Shown here in pieces: positions 44,800-52,736 of a stretch of DNA of 64,000 nt. The position numbers were made by a program, and so were the translations under genes. The stretch is from Acidimicrobiia bacterium (GTDB lineage: Bacteria; Actinomycetota; Acidimicrobiia; Spongiisociales; ZC4RG35). The stretch is taken from assembly GCA_026002975.1 (NCBI GenBank), contig BPGJ01000004.1, positions 1-64,000 on the forward strand, written 5' to 3'. The notes below the pieces were generated by a model that did not search any database, had not been told where the DNA came from, and saw only the letters and a list, made by a program, of their open reading frames with translations. Every line of letters begins with the position of its first letter. The first letter of the stretch is position 1.

Positions 44800-45719
44800 T
44801 GGAGATAGCCGTCCAGACCATGACCGGTTACCGGGAGACCCTGGAGCTGGCGAAGTGGGCCGAGTCGGAGGGTGTCACCGCCCTCGCGGTAGCCGACCAC
44901 TACCTGACCGGAATCCGCCCCGACGATCCGGTGGTCGACCAGCTCACCGTGCTGGCGGGAATCGCCCGGGAGACGTCCGACATCCTGCTCGTGAGCCTGG
45001 TCTCCCCGATCACCTTTCGGCATCCGGCGGTGATGCTCAAGATCGCCGCCGCCCTGGACGAGATGTCGGAGGGCCGATTCTCGCTGGGGGTTGGAGCAGG
45101 ATGGATGGAGGAGGAACACCGGGTGTTCGGGTTGCCCTTTCCGGGCACGAGGACCCGCTTCGAGATGCTGACGGAGGCTCTGGCATACCTCCAAGCCGCC
45201 CGCGACCCCGCGGCTCCGGGGTTCTCGGGCACCCACTTCAGCTTGGAGCCGGGCACCACCCCCCGACCGTTGCCCACCGGGGTGCGAATCGTGGTGGGGG
45301 GATCGGGCAGCGTCAGGACGCCCCGACTGGCCGGCCGCTACGCCGACGAATACAACCTGTTCCCCACGGAGCGACAGGACGAGGCATCTCGGATCGAGGC
45401 GTTCAGGGAGGAGGCGATCCGGGCGGGCAGGGATCCGGGCCGGGTGTTGCTGTCGACCGCCTTCCCCGGGGTGGCCGGCGCCACCCGGCACGAGTTCGAG
45501 GAGATGCTCGGGAAGATGGCGGCTGCCCGGGGGGTGGAGGAGACCCGGATGGCCGCCCGGCTCGGGCAACTCGGCATACCCCATGGAACCCCCGACGACG
45601 TATCCGCCGGCTTGCAGCGGCTCGCCGGACTGGGGATCGGGCGGGTGTACCTCCAGATGGCCTTTCAGCCCCTCGAGACGACCAGACGGGTAGTCCGGGT
45701 CTTCCGGGAGGCCGCCTGA
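44799..45719 (+). CDS. LLM class (probably F420-dependent) oxidoreductase 1
   Basis: A luciferase-like TIM-barrel oxidoreductase of 306 residues. Marks: MEIAVQTMTGYRETLELAKWAESEG, ALAVADHYL, LLVSLVSPITFRHPAVMLKIAAALDEMSEGRFSLGVGAGWMEEEH (about 65-110), FPGTRTRFEMLTEAL, and VRIVVGGSGSVRTPRLAGRYADEYNLF. The RHPAVMLKIAA...SEGRFSLGVGAGW segment is characteristic of the F420-binding subgroup in actinobacteria, though FMN cannot be excluded. ATG 44799 shares its A with the previous stop; GTG 44796 is an alternative. Paralogue of the next gene. Confidence 0.87.
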   Translation: MEIAVQTMTGYRETLELAKWAESEGVTALAVADHYLTGIRPDDPVVDQLTVLAGIARETSDILLVSLVSPITFRHPAVMLKIAAALDEMSEGRFSLGVGAGWMEEEHRVFGLPFPGTRTRFEMLTEALAYLQAARDPAAPGFSGTHFSLEPGTTPRPLPTGVRIVVGGSGSVRTPRLAGRYADEYNLFPTERQDEASRIEAFREEAIRAGRDPGRVLLSTAFPGVAGATRHEFEEMLGKMAAARGVEETRMAARLGQLGIPHGTPDDVSAGLQRLAGLGIGRVYLQMAFQPLETTRRVVRVFREAA

Positions 45720-46654
45720 TGGAGTTCGTGTTGATGACCGAGCCGCATCTGGGCGGCAGCTTCGACGACCTGGTCGAGTTGGCCGAGTTCGCCCGCCGTG
45801 CGGGCATGGCCGGGTTCGCCCGGTCGGACCACTACTACTCGGAGCGGCGCCCGACCCCGCCGGCCACCGACGCCTACGTCACCCTGGCCGCCATCGCCAC
45901 CCGGGTTCCGGAGATCCGCTTGGCCGTCCTGGTCAGCCCGATCACCTTCCGCCATCCGGCGGTGATCGCCAAATCGGCGGCCAGCCTGGACGAGATCTCC
46001 GGGGGACGTTTCGACCTGGGGGTGGGAACCGGCTGGTACCGGTTCGAACACGACGCGTTCGGGCTGCCCTTTCCTCCCTGGGAGGAGCGGTTCGCCCGCC
46101 TGGAGGAGACCCTCGCCTATCTGAGGGCGGCCTTCGCCGGTGGCCGGGCCACCTTCCAGGGTCGGTACTACCGCCTCGACGCGGAGCCTCTTCCCCGACC
46201 TACCGGCCTGAGGATCGTGGTCGGCGGCCGGGGGCCGTTGCGGACCCCCAGGCTGGCCGGCACCTATGCCGACGAGTACAACCACTTCGTCGCCCCGAGC
46301 GACGAGATCGCACCCAAGGTGGAGCGGATGCGGAGAGCCGCCCTGGAGACCGGCCGGTCCGTGCCCGCCGTCTCGGTGATGGGGACGGTGCTAGCCGGCT
46401 TGGACCGCGGGTCGTATCGAAAGAGACTCCAGGCGTGGGCGGACGAGCGATCGGTTACGGCGGAGCATCTGGAGGAGAGGCTGAGGAACGCAGGGGTTCC
46501 GGCGGGTACACCCGACCGCCTGGCGGAGACGTTCGCCGAGCTGAAGGCGGTGGGGGTGTCCCGGTATTACCTCCAGTGGCTCGACCTGCAGGACCGCTCG
46601 GGATTGGAGGAGACCTGGGAGGCGGTCTCTCAGGCGGTCAGGGCTCTCGACTGA
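45719..46654 (+). CDS. LLM class (probably F420-dependent) oxidoreductase 2
   Basis: A 311-residue paralogue of the preceding gene: EFVLMTEPHLGGSFDDLVELAEFARRAG, ARSDHYYSERRP, LVSPITFRHPAVIAKSAASLDEISGGRFDLGVGTGW, FPPWEERFARLEETLAYL, and LRIVVGGRGPLRTPRLAGTYADEYNHF. The pair probably arose by tandem duplication and may act on related substrates or form a heteromer. The start overlaps the previous stop (TGATG). It ends convergently over the ybaK gene by 17 bases. Confidence 0.87.
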   Translation: MEFVLMTEPHLGGSFDDLVELAEFARRAGMAGFARSDHYYSERRPTPPATDAYVTLAAIATRVPEIRLAVLVSPITFRHPAVIAKSAASLDEISGGRFDLGVGTGWYRFEHDAFGLPFPPWEERFARLEETLAYLRAAFAGGRATFQGRYYRLDAEPLPRPTGLRIVVGGRGPLRTPRLAGTYADEYNHFVAPSDEIAPKVERMRRAALETGRSVPAVSVMGTVLAGLDRGSYRKRLQAWADERSVTAEHLEERLRNAGVPAGTPDRLAETFAELKAVGVSRYYLQWLDLQDRSGLEETWEAVSQAVRALD

Positions 46655-47135
46655 GAGGAGTCCAAACCGGGCGGGCCAGAAGGTCCAGCTCCTGGAGGGT
46701 GACGGGAAACACGGTGGTGGGGGTTCCCCCCGCGGCCCATACCGGGTCGTGACGGCGGAGAGCCGGATCGGCGTACACGTCCAGGGGGCGTCGGTGGCCG
46801 AAGGGCGGTGTGCCACCCGCCGCGAAACCGGTCGCCTCCCTCACCTCTTCGAGGGTGGCCCTCTCGGCTCGGTCTCCACCCGCGGCTTCGGCCAGCAGGA
46901 CCGGTTCGAGCCTCCGGTCTCCGGGCAACAACGCGACTACGGGACGCCGCCGGTCGTCACCGCCCGACACCACGAAAACCAGACTCTTGACGATCGCACC
47001 CACCGGACACCCCACCGCCCGGGCCGCGTCGACCGCGGTCTTGGTTCCTTCGGGGAACACCCTGACGTCGAGCACGACGCCTCTCCGTGCGGCCTCGGCC
47101 ACCAGCCTGCGTGACGCCTCGGGTAGCTGCTCCAT
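46638..47135 (-). CDS. YbaK/EbsC-type aminoacyl-tRNA deacylase
   Basis: A 165-residue YbaK/ProX-like trans-editing protein that hydrolyses mischarged tRNA (Cys-tRNA-Pro or Ala-tRNA-Pro). Seen: FPEGTKTAVDAARAVGCPVGAIVKSLVF (about 27-54, with the key Lys region), VALLPGDRRLEP, ATGFAAGGTPPFGHRRPLDVYAD (about 103-125, the GxxxGxxxPxG loop), and a final VFPVTLQEL. Length is typical. Single gene, facing away from the suf cluster with 55 bases to the sufC start. Confidence 0.88.
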   Translation of the reverse strand: MEQLPEASRRLVAEAARRGVVLDVRVFPEGTKTAVDAARAVGCPVGAIVKSLVFVVSGGDDRRRPVVALLPGDRRLEPVLLAEAAGGDRAERATLEEVREATGFAAGGTPPFGHRRPLDVYADPALRRHDPVWAAGGTPTTVFPVTLQELDLLARPVWTPLSREP

Positions 47136-47150
47136 CGGGTCGGGGATCCT

Positions 47151-47176
47151 ATTTCCACTATCTACTTAGTGGAAAC
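47151..47176. promoter_or_regulatory. SUF operator site 1 (10-6-10 palindrome) before sufC-S-U
   Basis: ATTTCCACTA-N6-TAGTGGAAAC. The inner nine bases of the arms are a perfect inverted repeat. It abuts a TAACCT -10 candidate (47177-47182) of sufC, so a bound protein would block the promoter. Matching sites occur before sufD (56999-57024) and sufB (62779-62804) and nowhere else that I noticed. Confidence 0.75.
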
Positions 47177-47190
47177 TAACCTGGGGGTCG
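47177..47190 (+). promoter_or_regulatory. candidate -10 box (TAACCT) of leaderless sufC
   Basis: TAACCT at 47177-47182 directly follows the operator and precedes the ATG at 47191 by eight bases. Confidence 0.4.
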
Positions 47191-47946
47191 ATGTCGGGTG
47201 ACACTCCACTCCTCCAAGTCGAAGGCCTCCGCGTCTCGGTGGACTCCCACGAGATCCTGAAGGGCGTGGACCTGGTGGTCGACCGGGGTGAGGTCCATGC
47301 GTTGATGGGACCCAACGGGTCGGGCAAGTCGACCCTCGCCAACGTGCTGATGGGACACCCCGGATACGAGGTGACCGACGGACGGATCCTCCTCGACGGG
47401 GAAGACGTGACCGATGCGCCACCCGACGAGCGGGCCCGGCGGGGCATGTTCCTCGCCTTCCAGTATCCCGAGGAGATCCCCGGAGTGTCGGTCACCCAGT
47501 TCCTCCGGCAGGCCCTCACCAACCGCACCGGGATCGACTACACGGTGTTGGAGACCAGGCTCAAGGTCATGGAAGCCATGAAGGCGCTGGGGATGGATCC
47601 CACCTTCGCCGACCGCTACCTCAACGAGGGGTTCTCCGGAGGTGAGAGGAAACGCAACGAGGTGCTACAGATGGCGGTGCTCGAACCCTCCCTGGCGATC
47701 CTGGATGAGACCGACTCCGGGCTCGACATCGACGCTCTTCGCACCGTGGCCGAAGGTGTCAAGGGCATGATCTCCGACGAGCGGGGATTCCTGATCATCA
47801 CCCACTACCAGCGGCTCCTCGATTACATCACGCCCGACGTGATCCACATCCTGGTGGACGGGAGAGTGGTGACCAGCGGGGGTCCCGATCTGGCTGCTGA
47901 GCTCGAGGAGAAGGGATACGAGTCCTTCAGACAGCCGGTGTCATGA
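47191..47946 (+). CDS. sufC: SUF system ATPase SufC (copy 1)
   Basis: The ABC-type ATPase that drives Fe-S cluster assembly on SufB/SufD. In 251 residues: Walker A LMGPNGSGKSTLANVL (about 37-52), Q-loop LAFQYPEEIPGVSV (about 89-102), signature FSGGERKRNEVLQMA (about 149), Walker B LAILDETDSGLDIDALR (about 168), and IITHYQRLLDYITPD. The DETDSGLDID and YPEEIPGV wording is SufC-specific. A second SufC is encoded at 54699. First gene of sufC-sufS-sufU, overlapping sufS by four bases, under operator site 1. Confidence 0.95.
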   Translation: MSGDTPLLQVEGLRVSVDSHEILKGVDLVVDRGEVHALMGPNGSGKSTLANVLMGHPGYEVTDGRILLDGEDVTDAPPDERARRGMFLAFQYPEEIPGVSVTQFLRQALTNRTGIDYTVLETRLKVMEAMKALGMDPTFADRYLNEGFSGGERKRNEVLQMAVLEPSLAILDETDSGLDIDALRTVAEGVKGMISDERGFLIITHYQRLLDYITPDVIHILVDGRVVTSGGPDLAAELEEKGYESFRQPVS

Positions 47947-49172
47947 ACGTCGACCTGTCCCATCTGCGCAAGGACTTCCCCATCTTCGAACGCCGCATCG
48001 GCGACCATCCCAACCACTTTCTCGACTCGGCAGCGTCCTCACAGAAGCCGATCCAGGTGTTGGAGGCGATGGACCGTTTCGCCCGCACCAACTACGCCAA
48101 CGTCCACCGGGGTGCCTACCGCCTGTCGGTGGAGGCCACCGAGGCCTACGAAGCGGCCCGCCGGCGGGCCGCCAGCTTCATCGACGCCTCGAGCCCCGAC
48201 GAAGTGGTGTTGTGCCGGGGCGCCACCACCGCGCTCAACATGGTCGCCCACGGCTGGGGTGGGGAGCATCTCCGACCGGGCGACCGGATCCTCCTCACCC
48301 TGATGGAGCACCACGCCAACGTGGTGCCGTGGCAGATGGTGGCCCGCCGCACCGGCGCCCGTCTCGATCACGTTCCCTTGACCGATGAATACCACCTCGA
48401 CCTGGAAGCCCTCGAACGCATGTTGGACGACGACGTCAAGGTCGTGGCCGTCACCGGGATGTCCAACGTTTTGGGAACCATCCCTCCCATCGACCGGGTG
48501 GTGGAAGCCGCCCACAGTGTGGGAGCGGTCACGGTGGTGGACGGTGCCCAGCTCGTGCCTCACCTGGGCGTGAACGTCAGAACCCTCGGCGCCGACTTCG
48601 TGGCGTTCTCGGCTCACAAGATGCTCGGCCCCACCGGTATCGGGGTGCTCTGGGGGAAGATGGAACGCCTGGAAGAGATGGAGCCGTTCGAGGGGGGAGG
48701 CGAGATGATCTCCGACGTCCAACTCCACCACGCCACCTGGGCGGCGATACCCCACCGGTTCGAAGCCGGCACCCCCCCGATCATCGAGGCGGTGGGCCTC
48801 ACCGCCGCGCTGGACTACCTGGACGAGGTGGGGATGGACAACGTCGCTGCCCACGACCGCGAGTTGACCGCCTACGCATTGTCGAGGCTCGCCGAGATCC
48901 CCGACGTCACCGTCTACGGCCCACCGACTGTGGAGGGCCGAGGCGGGGTGATCAGCTTCACCCTGGGAGACGTCCATCCCCACGACCTGGCCACCATCCT
49001 CGACGAACGGGGAGTCTCGGTTCGAGCCGGGCACCACTGCGCCAAGCCGCTGATGCGAAACCTGGGAGTTCCCGCCACGGCCCGGGCTAGTTTCTACCTG
49101 TACAACACGTTGGAGGACGTCGACGCCCTGGTCGATGGCCTGGAGAGAGCCGCTGCACTGTTCGGCACCTGA
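47943..49172 (+). CDS. sufS: cysteine desulfurase SufS
   Basis: A PLP enzyme that takes sulfur from cysteine as a persulfide. The 409-residue protein has the family pattern LDSAASSQKP near 30, NYANVHRGAYRLS, HHANVVPWQ (about 120-128), VDGAQLVPHLG, the PLP lysine in FSAHKMLGPTGIGVLWGK (about 218-235), and the persulfide Cys in RAGHHCAKPLMR near residue 361. Length and motifs place it with SufS (group II) rather than IscS. It lies between sufC and sufU; SufU is its usual zinc-dependent sulfur acceptor. Confidence 0.96.
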   Translation: MNVDLSHLRKDFPIFERRIGDHPNHFLDSAASSQKPIQVLEAMDRFARTNYANVHRGAYRLSVEATEAYEAARRRAASFIDASSPDEVVLCRGATTALNMVAHGWGGEHLRPGDRILLTLMEHHANVVPWQMVARRTGARLDHVPLTDEYHLDLEALERMLDDDVKVVAVTGMSNVLGTIPPIDRVVEAAHSVGAVTVVDGAQLVPHLGVNVRTLGADFVAFSAHKMLGPTGIGVLWGKMERLEEMEPFEGGGEMISDVQLHHATWAAIPHRFEAGTPPIIEAVGLTAALDYLDEVGMDNVAAHDRELTAYALSRLAEIPDVTVYGPPTVEGRGGVISFTLGDVHPHDLATILDERGVSVRAGHHCAKPLMRNLGVPATARASFYLYNTLEDVDALVDGLERAAALFGT

Positions 49173-49174
49173 TC

Positions 49175-49612
49175 ATGTCACTCGAAGAGCTGTACCGCGA
49201 AGTCATCCTCGACCACTATCGGAACCCCCGGAACCGCGCGCCCGTACCGAACCCGGACGCCAAGGCCGAAGGGGTGAACCCGCTGTGCGGCGACGAGGTC
49301 ACCGTCGAGCTGTCTTTCGACGACGGTCGGGTGGGGGCCGTGGCCGTTCGGGGCCAGGGCTGTTCGATCAGCCAGTCGAGCGGGTCCATGATGTCGGAGG
49401 CGATCAAGGGTCGAACCCTGGCAGAGGTCAGAGATCTGATCGCCCGCTTCAAGGCACTGATGGACATCGAAGGGTCCCTCGAGCTGGACCCCGACCGTCC
49501 GGGCGCGGTTCTGGGCGACCTGGAGGCCCTCCAGGGGGTCAAGCGCTACCCGGTTCGGATCAAGTGCGCGGCGTTGCCGTGGACGACACTCGAGCAGGCT
49601 CTGGATTCTTGA
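49175..49612 (+). CDS. sufU: SufU, sulfur acceptor of SufS
   Basis: A 145-residue SufU protein: LYREVILDHYRNPRNRAP (about 5-22), PLCGDEVTVEL, GQGCSISQSSGSMMSEAIKG, and RIKCAALPWTTLEQAL. The three conserved Cys (in PLCGDE, GCSIS and KCAALPW) and the Asp that bind zinc are present. The roughly 20-residue insertion (PDRPGAVLGDLEALQGV) typical of SufU versus IscU is also present. Two bases after sufS. The stop codon lies within the CTTGA direct repeat of the next gene's control region. Confidence 0.95.
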   Translation: MSLEELYREVILDHYRNPRNRAPVPNPDAKAEGVNPLCGDEVTVELSFDDGRVGAVAVRGQGCSISQSSGSMMSEAIKGRTLAEVRDLIARFKALMDIEGSLELDPDRPGAVLGDLEALQGVKRYPVRIKCAALPWTTLEQALDS

Positions 49613-49623
49613 GATTCTCTTGA
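49606..49623 (+). promoter_or_regulatory. direct-repeat site A (two CTTGA at 11-base spacing)
   Basis: TTCTTGA-N2-TTCTCTTGA. CTTGA begins at 49608 and again at 49619, a spacing of 11 bases as used by OmpR/PhoP-family regulators. An almost identical arrangement lies before 52737, the other exported gene flanking the two-component system. Confidence 0.6.
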
Positions 49624-49692
49624 TCTCGGCATGAGGCGGACCTGACCCGCCCTACCCGAGGATGGTCATCGTCACGACCACAGGAGGTGATG

Positions 49693-50652
49693 ATGACTTT
49701 GGGAACCAGGATCGCAGCAGGAGCCCTCAGCGGGCTACTCGCGGTAGGAGGAGCCGCCTTGGCCGTGGGGCCGGAGAGCGGCGGAGCGGACGTCGAAGCC
49801 GAGATCCAAGCCACCACCTACCTGGTGGACGACGCAGGTTCGGTGACCCTGCGGGTGGAGGGAGGCACCTTGGTGTTGGTGTCGATCGACCCGAACCCGG
49901 GTTGGAGCGCCACCATCGACTCGCAGACCGCCAGCGAGGTGGAGATCGACTTCGTCGACGGCGACCGCCGGATCCGGTTCAACGCCGAGCTGGAAGACGG
50001 CCAGATCCGAACCCGGGTGGAGGTGCGCATGGGAGCGACCAGCACTACCACCAGCACCAGCACGACCACCAGCACGACCACCAGCACGAGCACCAGTGTC
50101 CCGACCACCACCACCACGGGCGAGTCGACCCCGACCACCGGGGCGACCGAGCCAGCCTCCACGTTCCCGGTCGAGGACGCCGGTTCGGTGACCCTCCGGG
50201 TGGAGGGAGGCACCTTGGTGTTGGTGTCGATCGACCCGAACCCGGGTTGGAGCGCCACCATCGACTCGCAGACCGCCAGCGAGGTGGAGATCGACTTCGT
50301 CGACGGCGACCGCCGGATCCGGTTCAACGCCGAGCTGGAAGACGGCCAGATCCGAACCCGGGTGGAGGTGCGTGAGCCCGACCGCGAAGACGAGGACGAG
50401 GAGGAGCACGTCCTCGACGGTTCCCTGACAGCCGGAGTCCACACCTTCCAGGCTGGTGCGGCGGGGACCGTGACCGTCGAGGTGGGACCGGCCGGACTGG
50501 TCCTGGTCACGGTCGACCCGAACGAAGGCTGGGAAGCCGAGATCCGGGACCGGTCATCCGAGGAGATCGAAGTCAGGTTCTCCAACTCTTCGGGGAGGGT
50601 CGACTTCGAGTTGGAACTCGACGACGGTCTGCGCCTCGAGATAGACGACTGA
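49693..50652 (+). CDS. exported protein with tandemly duplicated beta domain and Thr/Ser linker
   Basis: No known family. In 319 residues: a signal peptide (AAGALSGLLAVGGAALAV), domain copy 1 (about residues 46-112), a Thr/Ser linker of about 45 residues, domain copy 2 (almost identical to copy 1), an acidic stretch (REDEDEEEH), and a diverged third copy (TVEVGPAGLVLVTVDPNEGW). The unit reads GSVTLRVEGGTLVLVSIDPNPGW and ends DGQIRTRVEVR, probably a small beta sandwich. The protein at 52737 carries the same unit. ATG 49693 is chosen for AGGAGG at 49682-49687; two other in-frame starts lie within six bases. Probably controlled by the adjacent two-component system. Confidence 0.75.
   Translation: MTLGTRIAAGALSGLLAVGGAALAVGPESGGADVEAEIQATTYLVDDAGSVTLRVEGGTLVLVSIDPNPGWSATIDSQTASEVEIDFVDGDRRIRFNAELEDGQIRTRVEVRMGATSTTTSTSTTTSTTTSTSTSVPTTTTTGESTPTTGATEPASTFPVEDAGSVTLRVEGGTLVLVSIDPNPGWSATIDSQTASEVEIDFVDGDRRIRFNAELEDGQIRTRVEVREPDREDEDEEEHVLDGSLTAGVHTFQAGAAGTVTVEVGPAGLVLVTVDPNEGWEAEIRDRSSEEIEVRFSNSSGRVDFELELDDGLRLEIDD
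49831..50027 (+). repeat. direct DNA repeat, copy 1 (exported-protein domain)
   Basis: This 197-base segment matches 50176-50372 at all but about two positions. The silent sites are conserved too, so the duplication is recent or kept homogeneous by gene conversion. Confidence 0.9.
50176..50372 (+). repeat. direct DNA repeat, copy 2 (exported-protein domain)
   Basis: Partner of 49831-50027, separated from it by the Thr/Ser-coding linker. Confidence 0.9.
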
Positions 50653-50669
50653 CCGACCGCCTCCCGCCC

Positions 50670-50702
50670 CTGAGGGGGGTCGGCTCAGCCGGCCCCCCTC
50701 AG
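50670..50702. terminator. hairpin between convergent genes
   Basis: CTGAGGGGGG and CCCCCCTCAG form a ten-base stem around an inner CGGC/GCCG stem, in the gap between the exported-protein stop and the histidine kinase stop. It lacks a T tract, so its terminator activity is uncertain. Confidence 0.4.
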
Positions 50703-51956
50703 CTCCATCCTCACCCTGGCTCCTCCACCTGGAGGTGACTCCACCGTCAACCGGCCTCCCCCGGCCTCCGCCACCCGACGGGCGATGTCGAGTCCCAAAC
50801 CGGTGGACCCTCCGCCGCTCTCGCCCCGCCGGACGGGGTCGAAGCCCTCGGGGAAACCGGGACCCTGGTCGGTGACCACCACCGAAGGCGGGTCGGCTAC
50901 CACCTCGATCCCTAAGCCGGTCCCAGGAGGGGTGTGGGTGAACACGTTGTCGATCAGCACGTCGAGGGCTGCGGCCAGTTCGCTCCGATCGACCACCACC
51001 GGCACCGACACTCCCGGGTCGTGGTAGGTCAGGGGTCTATCTTGCTCTTCCGCCAACACCCGCCAGAACGCCACCCGCTCTGCTACCACCTGGGCGAGAT
51101 CGGTGGATGTGGGCCGGCCTTCGGGTCGTCTCCTCGCTTCCCGGATCAGCTCGTCGACGGCCCTACCCAGACGTTCCACCTGGGCGACGACGGCCTCCCG
51201 AGCCTCGGGATCGGGGATGCGGTCCACTTCGAGCCGCACGGCGGTGAGAGGGGTGCGGAGACGATGCGACAGGTCGGCGACCGCCTCCCGTTCGGCGGCC
51301 AGTAGGTCCCGCAGCCTGGCCGCCAGGCGGTTGAAGGCCCGGGCGATCTCGGTCATCTCCGGGGGACCCTCCACCGCCACCCTGGTGTCCAGATCTCCCT
51401 CCCCCAGTCGATGGGCTGCGGCGGCGATTCGGCGGGACGGACCGACCAGGGTTCGGCCGAGACGATCGGCGACCGCCAACGCCACCAGGGTGAGTCCTAC
51501 CCCGAGGGCACCGAGTAGGAGCCAGGCTCTCGCCACTCCCGCGGTGAGGGATTCACGGGGAGCCAGCCCGTAGACGACCAGGTCGCCGGAGGCGGTGAGC
51601 ACCGGGACGGCCAGCTCCCAGCCGCGGTCGGTGTAGGTCGACTGGGCTCGCCCAGCCGCCGACGCGGCCTCCACCAGTTCAGGGTCGGGTTCCACCGTCC
51701 CGTAGATCCGCCCGTCGGGAAGCACCAGGGAGACGTCCTGGGTCAGGGGCGAAACCGCCTCGCCCAACTCGTCCATGGAACGCCCCGCGGCCAGCTCCCG
51801 GGTGATCAGCGTGACCATGGTTTGAACGTCCCGCTCGACCCGGATCCGGGCCTGCTGATCGGCCTGACGCCGGACCAGGGCACCGAGGGGCACCAGGAAG
51901 GAGACCACCACCAGCCCGGTGACCGCGAGCACCAGCAGATTGAGTCTGCGCCTCAC
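50685..51956 (-). CDS. membrane sensor histidine kinase
   Basis: A 423-residue sensor kinase: TM1 at about 8-28, a roughly 105-residue extracytoplasmic sensor (RQADQQARIRVERDV onward, PAS-like), TM2 at about 140-163, HAMP (about 165-220), an H-box with the phospho-His near 231 in DLSHRLRTPLTAVRLEVD, an N-box DVLIDNVFTHTPPG, and G-boxes VTDQGPGFPEGF and GSTGLGLDIARRV. All ATP-binding motifs are intact. It lies downstream of its response regulator and overlaps it by ATGA. Its signal is unknown; the two exported proteins on either side are candidate targets or signal partners. Confidence 0.92.
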   Translation of the reverse strand: MRRRLNLLVLAVTGLVVVSFLVPLGALVRRQADQQARIRVERDVQTMVTLITRELAAGRSMDELGEAVSPLTQDVSLVLPDGRIYGTVEPDPELVEAASAAGRAQSTYTDRGWELAVPVLTASGDLVVYGLAPRESLTAGVARAWLLLGALGVGLTLVALAVADRLGRTLVGPSRRIAAAAHRLGEGDLDTRVAVEGPPEMTEIARAFNRLAARLRDLLAAEREAVADLSHRLRTPLTAVRLEVDRIPDPEAREAVVAQVERLGRAVDELIREARRRPEGRPTSTDLAQVVAERVAFWRVLAEEQDRPLTYHDPGVSVPVVVDRSELAAALDVLIDNVFTHTPPGTGLGIEVVADPPSVVVTDQGPGFPEGFDPVRRGESGGGSTGLGLDIARRVAEAGGGRLTVESPPGGGARVRMELRGAG

Positions 51957-52633
51957 CGAGGTGCGACCAGTTTGACCCCCACCCCGTGGACGGTGTGGAG
52001 GTACCGAGGCCGTTGGGCGGTTTCACCCAGCTTCTTCCTGAGCCAGGACAGGTGAACGTCTACCGTGCGTTCCGACCCGCCATAGGGCTCCCGCCAAACC
52101 TCGGCCAGTATCTCTCGTTTCGACACCACCTCCCCCGCCCTCTCCGCCAACAGCCGGAGCAAGTCGAACTCCTTGGGGGTCAGGTCCAAGGGCTCACCGT
52201 CCAGGGTGGCCTCCCTGGCCGCGGTATCGATCCTCAGGCCACCCACCTCGATCGGCGCCCTATGGCCTTCCCGACCGACCCGACGCAGCACCGCTCTTAT
52301 CCTGGCCTCGAGCTGAGCCACCGAGAAGGGCTTGACGACGTAGTCGTCGGCCCCGACGTCCAACATGGCGACCACCGAGTCCTCGTCGTCCCTGGCGGTG
52401 GCGACGATCACCGGAACGTCGCTGATCGACCTGACCATGCGGAGCAGCTCCCCCCCGTCCAGGTCGGGGAGACCCAGATCCAGAACCACCACCTCGGGAC
52501 GCACCGAAACGAGCATCTCGAGCCCCTCCATGGCCGAAGCGGCCGAGTCCACGTCGTACCCCTTGTCCGCCAGCCCCTCGGCGACCAGGCGCCGGATCTC
52601 GACGTCGTCTTCGATGATGATCACCTTGGCCAT
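51953..52633 (-). CDS. OmpR/PhoB-type response regulator
   Basis: A 226-residue regulator with a receiver (about 1-115: acidic pair D9/D10, phospho-acceptor D52 in VVLDLGLPDLDG, conserved Lys101 in DDYVVKPF) and a winged-helix DNA-binding domain (about 128-226: LTPKEFDLLRLLAERAGEVVSKREIL, SERTVDVHLSWLRKKLG). It is coupled to the kinase gene. It is divergent from 52737, with the CTTGA repeats (site B) between, so it probably binds there and at site A, and may control its own promoter. Confidence 0.94.
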   Translation of the reverse strand: MAKVIIIEDDVEIRRLVAEGLADKGYDVDSAASAMEGLEMLVSVRPEVVVLDLGLPDLDGGELLRMVRSISDVPVIVATARDDEDSVVAMLDVGADDYVVKPFSVAQLEARIRAVLRRVGREGHRAPIEVGGLRIDTAAREATLDGEPLDLTPKEFDLLRLLAERAGEVVSKREILAEVWREPYGGSERTVDVHLSWLRKKLGETAQRPRYLHTVHGVGVKLVAPR

Positions 52634-52674
52634 CGCCCGCCAGGCTATCCACAGACCGGCCGGGCAGGCCCGGT

Positions 52675-52701
52675 CTTAAGGAGTTCTTGACGTTCCCTTG
52701 A
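52675..52701 (+). promoter_or_regulatory. direct-repeat site B (CTTAA/CTTGA/CTTGA at 11-base spacing)
   Basis: CTTAA at 52675, CTTGA at 52686 and CTTGA at 52697 are spaced exactly 11 bases apart, like an OmpR-family operator. It ends 23 bases before a CAGGAT -10 candidate, a usual activator position. It shares TTCTTGA-N2-TTC-N-CTTGA with site A at 49606. Confidence 0.65.
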
Positions 52702-52724
52702 CGGTCATGAAGCTTGGGTGGTGG

Positions 52725-52736
52725 CAGGATGAGGAC
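52725..52736 (+). promoter_or_regulatory. candidate -10 box (CAGGAT) of leaderless 52737 gene
   Basis: CAGGAT at 52725-52730 lies six bases before the GTG at 52737. The weak hexamer and weak -35 fit an activator-dependent promoter. Confidence 0.35.
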
